DNA from: Sphingosinithalassobacter tenebrarum
GTDB lineage: Bacteria; Pseudomonadota; Alphaproteobacteria; Sphingomonadales; Sphingomonadaceae
Length of the DNA: 64,000 bases
Direction: 5' to 3'
NCBI RefSeq assembly: GCF_011057975.1
Contig: NZ_CP049109.1
Span: 1,016,001 to 1,080,000 of the forward strand
The position numbers and the translations under genes are program-made. A model generated the notes under the pieces. That model made no database searches, was not told the DNA's origin, and was given only the letters and a program-made list of their open reading frames with translations. This document shows, piece by piece, positions 48,170-56,495 of this stretch. Numbering within the stretch: position 1 is the stretch's first letter; the number at the start of each line of letters is the position of its first letter.

Positions 48170-49354
48170 TCAGGCCGTCACCAGCTCGCGCAGCATTGCC
48201 TCCAGCACCGGCATCCCCTCTGCCGTCGCGGCGATTCGCGAGCCGCGAACCGTCAGCATTCGCTGCGCTGCCAGACGTTCCACCGCGCCCATGTCCACCG
48301 GAGCGACGCCTTCCGCCAGCGCGGCGATTCGCGCCAGATCCACGCCTTCGCGAAGGCGCAGGCCCATTAGCAGCGCCTCGACTGCGCGATCGGCCGGTGC
48401 GAGCGGTTCCTCGGCTTCGATGCCGTGGCCGTTGCGATCGAGCGCAGTCAGCCAGTTTTCGGGCTTCTTGCGGCGAAAGGTCGCGCAGCCGCCCCTGCGG
48501 CCATGCGCACCGGGGCCGACCCCGGCATAATCGCCGTAGCGCCAATAGGTCAGGTTGTGGCGGCTTTCCGCGCCCGGCCGGGCATGGTTTGAGATTTCAT
48601 AGGCGGGAAGCCCCGCCGCCGCGCTCATTTCCCGAGTCATCTCGAACAGATCGGCGGCGGCATCGCCATCGGGAATGGTGAGCGCGCCCCTGGCGGCGAG
48701 CGTGGCGAAGCGCGTGCCGGGTTCGATCGTCAGCTGATAGAGCGAAAGATGCTCGGTGCCGAAGGTCAGCGCGCGGGCGAGTTCGGCCTGCCATTGCGCG
48801 GGGGTCTGGCCGGGGCGGGCATAGATCAGGTCGAAACTGACGCGCTCGAACGCGGCCTGTGCGGTATCGAGCGCGCCGAGCCCTTCGGTCACATCATGCG
48901 CCCGGCCAAGGAAGGTCAGCGCTTCGTTGTCGAGTGCCTGAAGGCCCAGCGACACGCGATTGACGCCCGCCGCCGCGATGTCGGCGAAGCGCGCCGCTTC
49001 CACCGAGGAGGGGTTGGCTTCGAGCGTGATTTCGATGCCCGGTTCGAACGACCAGTGGCGCGCCGCCGCATCGATCAGCGCGGCCACGGTTTCGGGCGGC
49101 ATCAGCGACGGCGTGCCGCCGCCGAAGAAGATCGAGCCGAGGCTGCGGCCGGGAAGCTGCGCTGCTTCATGCGCGAGATCGGCGAGCAATGCCGCGCGCC
49201 ATTGCGCCTGATCCACGCCCGCGCGGACATGACTGTTGAAATCGCAATAGGGGCATTTGGAAACGCAGAAGGGCCAGTGGACATAGAGCGCCAGCGGCTG
49301 CGCGCCGGAGTCGCCGTTGGCCGTGGGGGCCGGATCGGGGGAAAGCGTCGCCAT
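48170..49354 (-). CDS. hemW: HemW-like radical SAM protein
   Basis: A 394-residue radical SAM protein with the CxxxCxxC cluster motif at Cys30, Cys34 and Cys37 (CVSKCPYC), preceded by LYVHWPFC, and the SIFFGGGTPSLM and VSLGLQALDNEAL segments of the HemN/HemW group. HemW is a haem chaperone rather than an oxidase; the lack of an additional N-terminal extension with the HemN-specific residues fits HemW. It lies 20 bases downstream of tRNA-Gly on the same strand. Confidence 0.92.
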   Translation of the reverse strand: MATLSPDPAPTANGDSGAQPLALYVHWPFCVSKCPYCDFNSHVRAGVDQAQWRAALLADLAHEAAQLPGRSLGSIFFGGGTPSLMPPETVAALIDAAARHWSFEPGIEITLEANPSSVEAARFADIAAAGVNRVSLGLQALDNEALTFLGRAHDVTEGLGALDTAQAAFERVSFDLIYARPGQTPAQWQAELARALTFGTEHLSLYQLTIEPGTRFATLAARGALTIPDGDAAADLFEMTREMSAAAGLPAYEISNHARPGAESRHNLTYWRYGDYAGVGPGAHGRRGGCATFRRKKPENWLTALDRNGHGIEAEEPLAPADRAVEALLMGLRLREGVDLARIAALAEGVAPVDMGAVERLAAQRMLTVRGSRIAATAEGMPVLEAMLRELVTA

Positions 49355-49374
49355 CGGGATGCGGTTTGCCGCGC

Positions 49375-49448
49375 TGGAGCGGGTAACGGGAATCGAACCC
49401 GTATATTCAGCTTGGAAGGCTGCTGCACTACCATTGTGCTATACCCGC
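49375..49448 (-). tRNA. tRNA-Gly (anticodon TCC)
   Basis: On the minus strand the 74-base gene begins GCGGGTATAGCACAATGG and ends with the encoded CCA. The acceptor stem GCGGGTA/TACCCGC, the T-loop GGTTCGATTCC and the anticodon loop CTTCCAA all fit. It would read GGA (and GGG) codons. hemW follows 20 bases on, possibly in the same transcript. Confidence 0.95.
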
Positions 49449-49512
49449 CCATGCGCGGACAGCGGAAGTAGCGTCGGCGCGGGGCGCGTTCAAGTGGTTT
49501 GGTGTGTACCTG

Positions 49513-49645
49513 CGTCGCCCCTGCGCAGGCCGGGGCCTATTGCTGCACAGTCCCTCTGATTGGCTGACACAGTCGGCGTGCTCCCTGTGTCAGGGGATTG
49601 CGTGGCACGCCACAGACTTGGGCCCCTGCCTGCGCAGGGGCGACG
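49513..49645. repeat. Paired inverted REP-like element, type C
   Basis: Left arm 49513-49537 (CGTCGCCCCTGCGCAGG..) and right arm 49621-49645 (..CCTGCGCAGGGGCGACG) are inverted copies over about 25 bases with one or two changes; each has an internal CCTGCGCAGG palindrome. The 83-base centre has no gene. The element ends just before the ribosome site of the kinase gene. Only one copy is in the window. Confidence 0.82.
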
Positions 49646-49655
49646 GGAAGGGATT

Positions 49656-50471
49656 ATGAAGTCGCTGGCTGATCGGATCGGTGCGTTAGCCGGAAGCGCG
49701 GTTACGGCGTGCACGCCGCTTTCGGGCGGCGACCTGTCCTTGGTCGTGCGGTTCGTGCTGGCGGACGGGCGCGACGGGGTCGCCAAGAGCGGGCCGGATG
49801 TGGCGATCGAGGCGGAGATGCTCCGCACGATGGCAGTGACCGGAGTGCGGGTTCCCGAGGTGCTGGCGGTCGGCGAGGGGCTCGTCCTGATGGGGCTGGT
49901 GCCGGGACAGAGCGGGCCTTCGGGGGCTTGGGACGATCTTGCCGGACAGTTGAACCTTTTGCATCGGGGGGATGGCGGCAAGGGCGAACCGGCTTATGGT
50001 TGGCCGAGCGATTATGCCTTCGGGAAGGTCGCCATCCTCAATAAACCTGCCAACGAATGGCCGGCCTTCTGGGCGGAGAACCGCCTGCGCTGCCATATCC
50101 CGCATCTGCGCCCCCAGCTGGCGCGGCGTGTCGAGGCGCTGGTCGATGCGATCGGCGAGCATTTGCCACAATCGCCGCCGCCCGCCTTGCTCCACGGCGA
50201 TTTGTGGGGCGGGAATGTGATGGCGCAGGGCGGGCGCGTCACCGGACTGATCGATCCGGCCTGCTATCATGGCGATCGCGAGGTCGATGCGGCGATGCTC
50301 ACTTTGTTCGATTCGCCGCCCGTGCGCTTCTTCGATGCGCTGGGCCTTGCGCCGGGGTGGCAGGAGCGGCGGCCGGTCTATCGGCTCTGGCCGCTGCTGG
50401 TGCATGTGCGGCTGTTCGGTGGCGGATACGAAGCTTCGGTGGCGCGTGATCTGGCAGCGCTGGGTTGCTGA
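49656..50471 (+). CDS. Fructosamine/ketosamine kinase-like protein
   Basis: A 271-residue kinase of the aminoglycoside-phosphotransferase fold. The catalytic loop is HGDLWGGN and the metal-binding motif is IDPACYHGDREVD, both characteristic of fructosamine-3-kinase relatives, which remove sugars from glycated proteins or small amines. The ATP-binding lysine is in GVAKSGPD. GGGAAGGGA precedes ATG 49656. Confidence 0.88.
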   Translation: MKSLADRIGALAGSAVTACTPLSGGDLSLVVRFVLADGRDGVAKSGPDVAIEAEMLRTMAVTGVRVPEVLAVGEGLVLMGLVPGQSGPSGAWDDLAGQLNLLHRGDGGKGEPAYGWPSDYAFGKVAILNKPANEWPAFWAENRLRCHIPHLRPQLARRVEALVDAIGEHLPQSPPPALLHGDLWGGNVMAQGGRVTGLIDPACYHGDREVDAAMLTLFDSPPVRFFDALGLAPGWQERRPVYRLWPLLVHVRLFGGGYEASVARDLAALGC

Positions 50472-50519
50472 AACTCCCCGCTTCCGCTTCGGCCCAGTCT
50501 CGCCTAGATAGCCCGCCCA

Positions 50520-51884
50520 ATGGCACGTATCGAAACCCCCAACCGCATTCGCGGCACGCAGGACATCTTCGGCGAAAACCAGCGACGCTTCGCCACAGTG
50601 CTGGCGACGTTCGAGCATGTCGCGCGGCTGTTCTGCTTCCAGCGCGTCGATATCCCCGTCTTCGAATCGACCGCCGTCTTCGCGCGCTCGCTGGGCGAAA
50701 CGACCGATGTCGTTTCGAAGGAAATGTATTCGTTCGAGGATCGCGGCGGCGATTCGCTGACGCTGCGGCCTGAGTTCACTGCCGGGATCGCGCGTGCCTA
50801 TCTCACCGAAGGGTGGCAGCAGTTCGCGCCGCTCAAGATCGTCTCGTCGGGCGCGGCGTTCCGCTATGAGCGGCCGCAAAAGGGGCGGTTTCGCCAGTTT
50901 CACCAGCTCGACGCGGAGATTCTCGGCGCCCCCGAACCGGCCGCCGAAGTCGAATTGCTGACCTTTGCCAGCCAGCTCCTGTCCGAACTGGGCATCGGCG
51001 AGGAAGTTACGCTCCAGCTCAATACGCTCGGCGATGCGGCAACGCGCGACGCGTGGCGCGATGCGCTGGTCGCGCATTTCGAGGCGCACAAGGCGGAGCT
51101 GTCCGAGGACAGCCTGATGCGGCTCGAAAAGAACCCGCTGCGTATCCTCGATTCGAAGGACCCGCGCGATCGCCCGGCAGCCGACAGCGCGCCCGATATC
51201 GACGCGTTTCTGACGCCCGAGGCGCGCGAATTCTTCGACGCGGTGACCTCCGGGCTCGACGCGGCGGGGGTGGCGTGGACGCGCAATCCGCGGCTGGTGC
51301 GCGGGCTCGATTATTATCGCCACACCGCGTTCGAATTCGTCACTGATCGGCTCGGCGCGCAGGGCACGGTGCTGGCTGGCGGGCGCTATGACGGGCTGAT
51401 CGAACAGCTCGGCGGGCCGCCGACTGCGGGGATCGGCTGGGCGGCGGGCGTCGAGCGGCTGGCGATGCTGATTGCGGAGCCGGAGGCACCGCGCGTTGAC
51501 GTCGTGGTTGTGCCGATGGGCGAATCGGCGGGCATTCACGCCCAGGGCGTGTTGGCGGAATTGCGCAAATCCGGGCTTCGCGCGGATATGGCGTTTCGCG
51601 GGAACATGAAGAAGCGAATGGCGCGCGCCAATGCAGAGGGAGCGCGCTTTGCAGTGATCCTTGGCGATGACGAGATTGCGGCCGACCAAGTGACGATCAA
51701 GGATTTGCGGAGCGGGGAGCAGGAGAAGCTGCTCGCGAAGCTGGCCGCCAACACGCTGGAAGAGTTCATCTGGGACGAGGGGTTTGGTGACGCTATTCCG
51801 CCGCTCGCCGAACGAATGCCTCGGAAATTGGCAGGGCAGGTTTATTGGGCGCTGCCGTCGGGTAAGATTGTAGACCGCCTATGA
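50520..51884 (+). CDS. hisS: Histidyl-tRNA synthetase
   Basis: A 454-residue class II aminoacyl-tRNA synthetase. The N-terminus ([16 protein letters not shown]), the motif 2 arginine region ([21 protein letters not shown]), [15 protein letters not shown] and the motif 3 [11 protein letters not shown] segment are all seen, followed by the anticodon-binding domain. Its last four bases overlap prfA, so hisS-prfA-(small ORF)-prmC is one tight operon. Confidence 0.97.
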   Translation: MARIETPNRIRGTQDIFGENQRRFATVLATFEHVARLFCFQRVDIPVFESTAVFARSLGETTDVVSKEMYSFEDRGGDSLTLRPEFTAGIARAYLTEGWQQFAPLKIVSSGAAFRYERPQKGRFRQFHQLDAEILGAPEPAAEVELLTFASQLLSELGIGEEVTLQLNTLGDAATRDAWRDALVAHFEAHKAELSEDSLMRLEKNPLRILDSKDPRDRPAADSAPDIDAFLTPEAREFFDAVTSGLDAAGVAWTRNPRLVRGLDYYRHTAFEFVTDRLGAQGTVLAGGRYDGLIEQLGGPPTAGIGWAAGVERLAMLIAEPEAPRVDVVVVPMGESAGIHAQGVLAELRKSGLRADMAFRGNMKKRMARANAEGARFAVILGDDEIAADQVTIKDLRSGEQEKLLAKLAANTLEEFIWDEGFGDAIPPLAERMPRKLAGQVYWALPSGKIVDRL

Positions 51885-52957
51885 CTCGCATCCCCGCCGA
51901 CCGGATTGCCGCGATCGAGGCGCGGCGCGATGAATTGCAGGCGCAGATGGCGACCGGCGATTTGCCGGGCGAGCGTTTCGTGCAGGTTTCGAAGGAATAT
52001 GCCGAGCTGGAGCCAGTGGCCGAAGCGGCCGGCCATGTCCGCCGGCTGCGGGCCGAGGCCGAAAGCCTCAGGCAGATGACGCGCGACGGCGACGCCGAAC
52101 TGCGTGCGATGGCGGCCGAGGAACTGCACGCCAACGAACGCGCGCTCGAGGATGCCGAGCGCAAGCTGGCGCTTTCGCTGCTGCCGCGCGACGCCGCCGA
52201 TGCGCGCCCGGCGATGCTCGAAATCCGCGCCGGGACGGGCGGTGACGAAGCAGCGCTGTTCGCGGGCGATTTGCTGCGCATGTATCAGCGCTATGCCGAT
52301 CATCGCGGGTGGCGGGTCGAGCTGATTTCGGCGAGTGCTTCCGAAGCGGGCGGGTACAAGGAAGTCGTCGCCAGCGTGACCGGATCGGGCGTGTTCGCGC
52401 GGCTGAAGTTCGAAAGCGGCGTCCATCGCGTTCAGCGCGTGCCCGTCACCGAAAGCGGCGGACGCATCCATACGTCGGCGGCGACTGTCGCGGTGCTGCC
52501 CGAAGCCGAGGATGTCGACGTCCAGATCGACGACAAGGATTTGCGGATCGACATCTTCCGCGCCTCCGGCCCGGGCGGGCAGGGCGTGAACACGACGGAC
52601 AGCGCGGTGCGGATCACGCACGTCCCCACCGGCATCGTCGTGATCCAGCAGGATGAGCGTTCGCAGCTCAAGAACAAGGCCAAGGCGATGAAGGTGTTGC
52701 GCACGCGGCTGTACGAGGCGGAGCGCGAGCGGCTGGCCGCCGAACGCACCGGCGCGCGGCGGTCGATGGTCGGATCGGGCGACCGTTCCGAGCGCATCCG
52801 TACCTATAATTTCCCGCAGGGCCGCGTCACCGATCACCGCATCAACCTGACCCTCCACCGCCTGCCCGAAATCCTCGAAGGCGAGATGGACGAGCTGATC
52901 GACGCGCTGATTTCCGAGGACGAGGCCGAGCGGCTGGCGCAGCTCGACGCCGCCTGA
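51881..52957 (+). CDS. prfA: Peptide chain release factor 1
   Basis: A 358-residue RF1 that ends translation at UAA and UAG. The PxT stop-recognition motif is PVT at 188-190, and the peptidyl-transferase motif GGQ is at 232-234 (SGPGGQGVN). The start overlaps hisS and the stop overlaps the next gene (TGATG). The Gln methylase PrmC, which modifies GGQ, is two genes downstream, a sensible functional pairing. Confidence 0.98.
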   Translation: MTRIPADRIAAIEARRDELQAQMATGDLPGERFVQVSKEYAELEPVAEAAGHVRRLRAEAESLRQMTRDGDAELRAMAAEELHANERALEDAERKLALSLLPRDAADARPAMLEIRAGTGGDEAALFAGDLLRMYQRYADHRGWRVELISASASEAGGYKEVVASVTGSGVFARLKFESGVHRVQRVPVTESGGRIHTSAATVAVLPEAEDVDVQIDDKDLRIDIFRASGPGGQGVNTTDSAVRITHVPTGIVVIQQDERSQLKNKAKAMKVLRTRLYEAERERLAAERTGARRSMVGSGDRSERIRTYNFPQGRVTDHRINLTLHRLPEILEGEMDELIDALISEDEAERLAQLDAA

Positions 52958-53259
52958 TGTTTGGACGCAACGATCTTTCGCGCGCGATCGCGCTGTATCT
53001 CAATTTCGACAATGCGCCGCAGCCGAGCACCGATTTCGACCGTGTCGAAAAGGGGCTGGGCAAGCGCCGCGCGGCGAAGGTGAAGCCGCAGCTCGACCGG
53101 GCGATGGATATCCTCGCCAACCTTCGGCCCAACTGGAACCGCATGTCGCTCGACGATGCGGCGCATTGGGCGGCCGAGGAAGTGAAGGCCGCCTTTCCCG
53201 AGATCGACCGCAAGGCGATGGAGGCGATCGTCTGGGCCGCGAGCTACGGGTGGAAATAG
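52957..53259 (+). CDS. Small conserved-looking protein between prfA and prmC, unknown function
   Basis: A 100-residue protein, mostly helical, with FGRNDLSRAIALYLNFDN at the start and several Trp residues (NWNRMS, AAHWAAEE, IVWAASYGWK) toward the end. I do not recognise a family. It overlaps prfA by one base and prmC by ten bases, so its translation must be coupled to both. The regular third-base GC bias and the overlaps support a real gene. Confidence 0.72.
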   Translation: MFGRNDLSRAIALYLNFDNAPQPSTDFDRVEKGLGKRRAAKVKPQLDRAMDILANLRPNWNRMSLDDAAHWAAEEVKAAFPEIDRKAMEAIVWAASYGWK

Positions 53260-54068
53260 CGCGCGTCGCGATCGCGGAGGCGGCGCGGCGGCTGGAGGGC
53301 GTGAGCGACACGCCGCGGCTCGATGCCGAATTGCTGATGGCGCATGCGATGGATTGTACGCGCGACGCGCTGTTGCTCGGGCGGCTGGGCGATGCGGCGC
53401 CGGCGGGATTCGCGGCGCTGGTCGAACGGCGGCTGGGGCATGAGCCGATCGCCTATATCACCGGGCATCGCGCATTCTGGACGATCGAGCTGATGGTCGG
53501 GCCCGGCGTGCTGGTGCCGCGCCCGGACAGCGAGACGCTGATCGAAGCGGCGGTCGCGCATTTCGGCGGGCGCGCGCCGGATCGGATCCTCGACTTGGGC
53601 ACCGGGCCGGGCACGTTGTTGCTCGCCGCGCTCGACCAGTGGCCGCACGCGCGGGGGCTCGGAGTCGATGCTTCGCCGGTCGCGCTCGATTACGCACGGC
53701 GCAATGCCGACCGGCTGGGGCTCGCGGCGCGGGCGCAATTCGCGGAGGGCGACTGGGCGAAAGGGATATCGGAGCGGTTCGACCTGATACTCGCCAATCC
53801 GCCCTATATCGGGACAGGCGAGGCGCTGCCCGCCGATGTGCGCGACCATGAGCCGCGAGAGGCGCTGTTCGCGGGGGAAGCGGGGCTCGATGCCTATCGC
53901 GTGCTGATACCGCAGATTCCCGGACTGTTGGCTCCGGGCGGCATCGCGCTAGTGGAGATCGGGTCGGCCCAGGCGGAGCCGGTAACGGCGATAGCGGAGC
54001 GTGCAGGCATGTCGGCGCGGCTGTTTCGCGACCTTGCGAACCGGCCCCGCGCGCTGGCCTTGCATTGA
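53250..54068 (+). CDS. prmC: Release factor glutamine methyltransferase
   Basis: A 272-residue SAM enzyme that N5-methylates the GGQ glutamine of release factors. Key segments: an N-terminal helical domain, PIAYITGHRAFW, the SAM loop ILDLGTGPGTLLLA and the catalytic NPPY (LANPPYIG). It starts with GTG inside the preceding small gene. DUF4167 follows after 258 bases. Confidence 0.96.
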   Translation: MEIARVAIAEAARRLEGVSDTPRLDAELLMAHAMDCTRDALLLGRLGDAAPAGFAALVERRLGHEPIAYITGHRAFWTIELMVGPGVLVPRPDSETLIEAAVAHFGGRAPDRILDLGTGPGTLLLAALDQWPHARGLGVDASPVALDYARRNADRLGLAARAQFAEGDWAKGISERFDLILANPPYIGTGEALPADVRDHEPREALFAGEAGLDAYRVLIPQIPGLLAPGGIALVEIGSAQAEPVTAIAERAGMSARLFRDLANRPRALALH

Positions 54069-54326
54069 ATGCTCACGAAATCGTCATATATTTATGCTTG
54101 GATAATGGCACGCCACAGGTTAAGACCCGTCGCGGGGTGAGCACTTTCAGCATTGATGTTGCTTAAAGGAGCGCTTGCTCAATCCATTGTCATGTGAGCC
54201 GCTGCAGTCCGGCGGCCGTGGCGGGCGGAACGCACGGATGTTGCCGTGTACGCCGCCGGGACACTCGCATCCGGGATCGACGAGGATCGACGGACAGTTT
54301 TTTGAGAACAGGACAACGAAACCTTG
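54069..54326 (+). other. Intergenic leader upstream of the DUF4167 gene
   Basis: A 258-base gap. A CACGG-N6-CCGTG hairpin with flanking GC pairing lies at about 54224-54257, and GC-rich sequence follows up to the AGGAC before the next start. It looks like a transcribed, structured leader. I see no open frame and no certain promoter in it. Confidence 0.4.
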
Positions 54327-54989
54327 ATGAATAATCGTCAGGCCGGCCGCCGTCGCGGTCGCGGCGGGCAGCGCTCGCAGGGTAACCCCAACCAGAATAA
54401 CGGGAATCGCATCGACAATCGGGCCCGCGGCAATGCCGCGCAGCTGCTCGAGAAATACAAGAATCTCGCGCGGGACGCGCAGACTCAGGGCGATCGCGTC
54501 AACACCGAATATTATCTGCAGTTCGCGGATCATTATTTCCGCGTCCTCAACGAAAACCGCGCGCGGCAGGAGGAAAACCAGCGCCGCAGCCGCGGGGATT
54601 CGGATGATGAGGGCGATGGCGAATTCGAGAATGAAGCCGCCAATCAGGACGAGCAGCCCCGCAAGGAGCGTCGCGAGCGCCGCAATGGCCGCGCGAACGG
54701 CCACGCCAACGGCGCCGTGAGCGGCAAGTCCGACGACGGTGAAGACACCGCCGAGACCGGCAAGGAAGCGGCCGGGGCCGATACCGACGCCGAAGCCGAG
54801 GAAGCGCCCAAGCCGCGCCGCCGCGGCCGCCCGCGCAAGGCCGAAGCCTCCGAGGATACGCCCGCCGAAGGCATCGAGGCGGCATTGCCGCCCGCGCTGG
54901 GCGCGGCCGATGGCGAAGAGGCTCCCAAGCCGCGCCGCCGCCGTACGACCAAGCCCAAGGTCGAAGGCGAAGGCGAAGCCGCCGCGTAA
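54327..54989 (+). CDS. DUF4167 domain protein, probable RNA-binding
   Basis: A 220-residue protein with a basic Arg/Gly/Asn/Gln-rich N-terminus (NNRQAGRRRGRGGQRS), a short conserved helical domain (about 35-80: NAAQLLEKYKNLARDAQTQGDRVNTEYYLQFADHYFRV, read as DUF4167) and a long acidic/basic disordered tail with repeated PKPRRRGRPRK-type AT-hook-like motifs. The pairing with prmC is common in alphaproteobacteria. Function is not known. ATG 54327 was taken over a TTG one codon earlier. Confidence 0.9.
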   Translation: MNNRQAGRRRGRGGQRSQGNPNQNNGNRIDNRARGNAAQLLEKYKNLARDAQTQGDRVNTEYYLQFADHYFRVLNENRARQEENQRRSRGDSDDEGDGEFENEAANQDEQPRKERRERRNGRANGHANGAVSGKSDDGEDTAETGKEAAGADTDAEAEEAPKPRRRGRPRKAEASEDTPAEGIEAALPPALGAADGEEAPKPRRRRTTKPKVEGEGEAAA

Positions 54990-54997
54990 TGACAGGA

Positions 54998-55026
54998 AAC
55001 CCCGGAGCCGGTGCTCCGGGGTTTTT
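54998..55026 (+). terminator. Intrinsic terminator after the DUF4167 gene
   Basis: CCCCGGAGC and GCTCCGGGG form a 9-bp stem with a 4-base loop CGGT, followed by TTTTTGTTT, ten bases after the stop codon. This is a strong rho-independent terminator and probably ends the transcript of the preceding gene. Confidence 0.92.
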
Positions 55027-55116
55027 GTTTGCGCGGGGGAATCGCGCCCGGGCAAATTCGTCATGGATTGTTCGGGCCGGGACGCTAAGCTCCTCCCAAA
55101 ATATGGGGGAGGCTAT

Positions 55117-56487
55117 ATGCGTGTACTGGCTCTGGGATTGATCGTCGCCGGCCTGCCCGGTGCGGCGGTGGCGCAGGAGATGCCGGGCGCGACCGCGCAG
55201 GGTGATGTCGCCGTCACCATCTACAACAACGATATGGCGCTGGTGCAGGACACGCGGATGCTCGCGCTTCCCGCCGGGCGCAGCCAGCAGATATTCCCCG
55301 ATGTCTCGGCGCGCATCCGCCCCGAGACCGTGACGCTCGCCGCCAGCGGCGTGCAGATCGTCGAGCAGAATTTCGATTATGACCTGCTGACTCCCGAAAA
55401 GCTGATGGACAAGGCGGTCGGATCGACGATCACGCTGGTCCGCAACGGGCGCAGCGAAACCGCGCGCGTGCTGGCCAATAACGGCGGCACGATCGTGCAG
55501 ATCGGCGACCGGATCGAAGTGCTCGACGATGACAGCGGGCGCGTGGTTTTCGGATCGCTGCCGTCCAATCTGCGTGCGCGCCCCACGCTTTCGATCACGA
55601 TGGACAGCGCGCGGGCGGGAACGCGGCCGGTGACGCTCACCTATCTTTCGCGCGGGCTCGACTGGAGTGCGGACTATGTCGCGCTGTTCGATGAAACCGC
55701 CGGGCAGATCGACGTGCAGGGGTGGGTGACGCTGAACAACAACAGCGGCACCAGCTTCACCAATGCCAACACGATCCTGGTCGCGGGCACGCCGGGCCAG
55801 TCGGGCGGCGGCGGGCGCTATGGCGCTTCGGCGCCGCGCGGCAATGCGCCGGGTACCGAAAGCGCCAATCGCGAGCGGCTGGGCGACTATTATCTCTATC
55901 CGCTGGCCGAACGCACCACCATCGCCAATGCCCAGCAGAAGCAGGTGAGCTTCCTCGACGTATCGGGCGCGCCTGCCGCGAAGGCCTATTATTATCGCAA
56001 CGGCTGGCTGGGCCAGAGCAGCGACGCGCAGAGCTTCGATACGGTGCTGCGCTTTTCCTCCTCCGCCAATGGCGGGCTGGGCGATGCGCTGCCTGCCGGC
56101 ACGGTGCGCGTCTATATGCGCGACGCGCGCGGGACGCCGCAGTTCATCGGCGAAAGCAATATTGGCCACACGCCGATGGGATCGCAGCTCGCGCTCAAGA
56201 CCGGTGAAGCGTTCGACGTGAAGGTGCAGCCGACCGTGGTCGCGCGGACGCGAATCAACGATCGCCGCTGGCGCACCGAGATGCGGTACAAGTTCACCAA
56301 TGCCCGGCCCGAGGACGTGACGGTCGAGTTCGTTCAGGCGGGCCTCGACAGCTGGTGGGACGATACACGCATCACGCAGGAATCGATGCCGTCCGAACGG
56401 CGCAACTCGGATCAGGCACTGTGGACGGTGACGGTGCCCGCCAATGGCGAAGCCGAAGTCACCGCGACGTTCGACACGCGTTTCTGA
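55117..56487 (+). CDS. Exported DUF4139 family protein, first of two
   Basis: A 456-residue protein with a signal peptide (about 1-20, ending AVAQ) and a body of beta strands matching the DUF4139 pattern: an N-terminal part (VAVTIYNNDMALVQDTRMLALPAG), then TLTYLSRGLDWSADYVALFD and GWVTLNNNSGTSFTNANTILVAG. Function unknown; the family is thought to be envelope-located. GGGGGAGGC precedes the ATG. A longer paralogue starts eight bases after its stop. Confidence 0.88.
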   Translation: MRVLALGLIVAGLPGAAVAQEMPGATAQGDVAVTIYNNDMALVQDTRMLALPAGRSQQIFPDVSARIRPETVTLAASGVQIVEQNFDYDLLTPEKLMDKAVGSTITLVRNGRSETARVLANNGGTIVQIGDRIEVLDDDSGRVVFGSLPSNLRARPTLSITMDSARAGTRPVTLTYLSRGLDWSADYVALFDETAGQIDVQGWVTLNNNSGTSFTNANTILVAGTPGQSGGGGRYGASAPRGNAPGTESANRERLGDYYLYPLAERTTIANAQQKQVSFLDVSGAPAAKAYYYRNGWLGQSSDAQSFDTVLRFSSSANGGLGDALPAGTVRVYMRDARGTPQFIGESNIGHTPMGSQLALKTGEAFDVKVQPTVVARTRINDRRWRTEMRYKFTNARPEDVTVEFVQAGLDSWWDDTRITQESMPSERRNSDQALWTVTVPANGEAEVTATFDTRF

Positions 56488-56495
56488 GCCGCGCG

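Noticed and set aside
48148..48172. CCCTCCCT/AGGGA-type hairpin after hemW as a further type A repeat or terminator
   Set aside because: The stem is bulged, has no T-run and matches the type A unit only loosely, so it is not listed as a feature.
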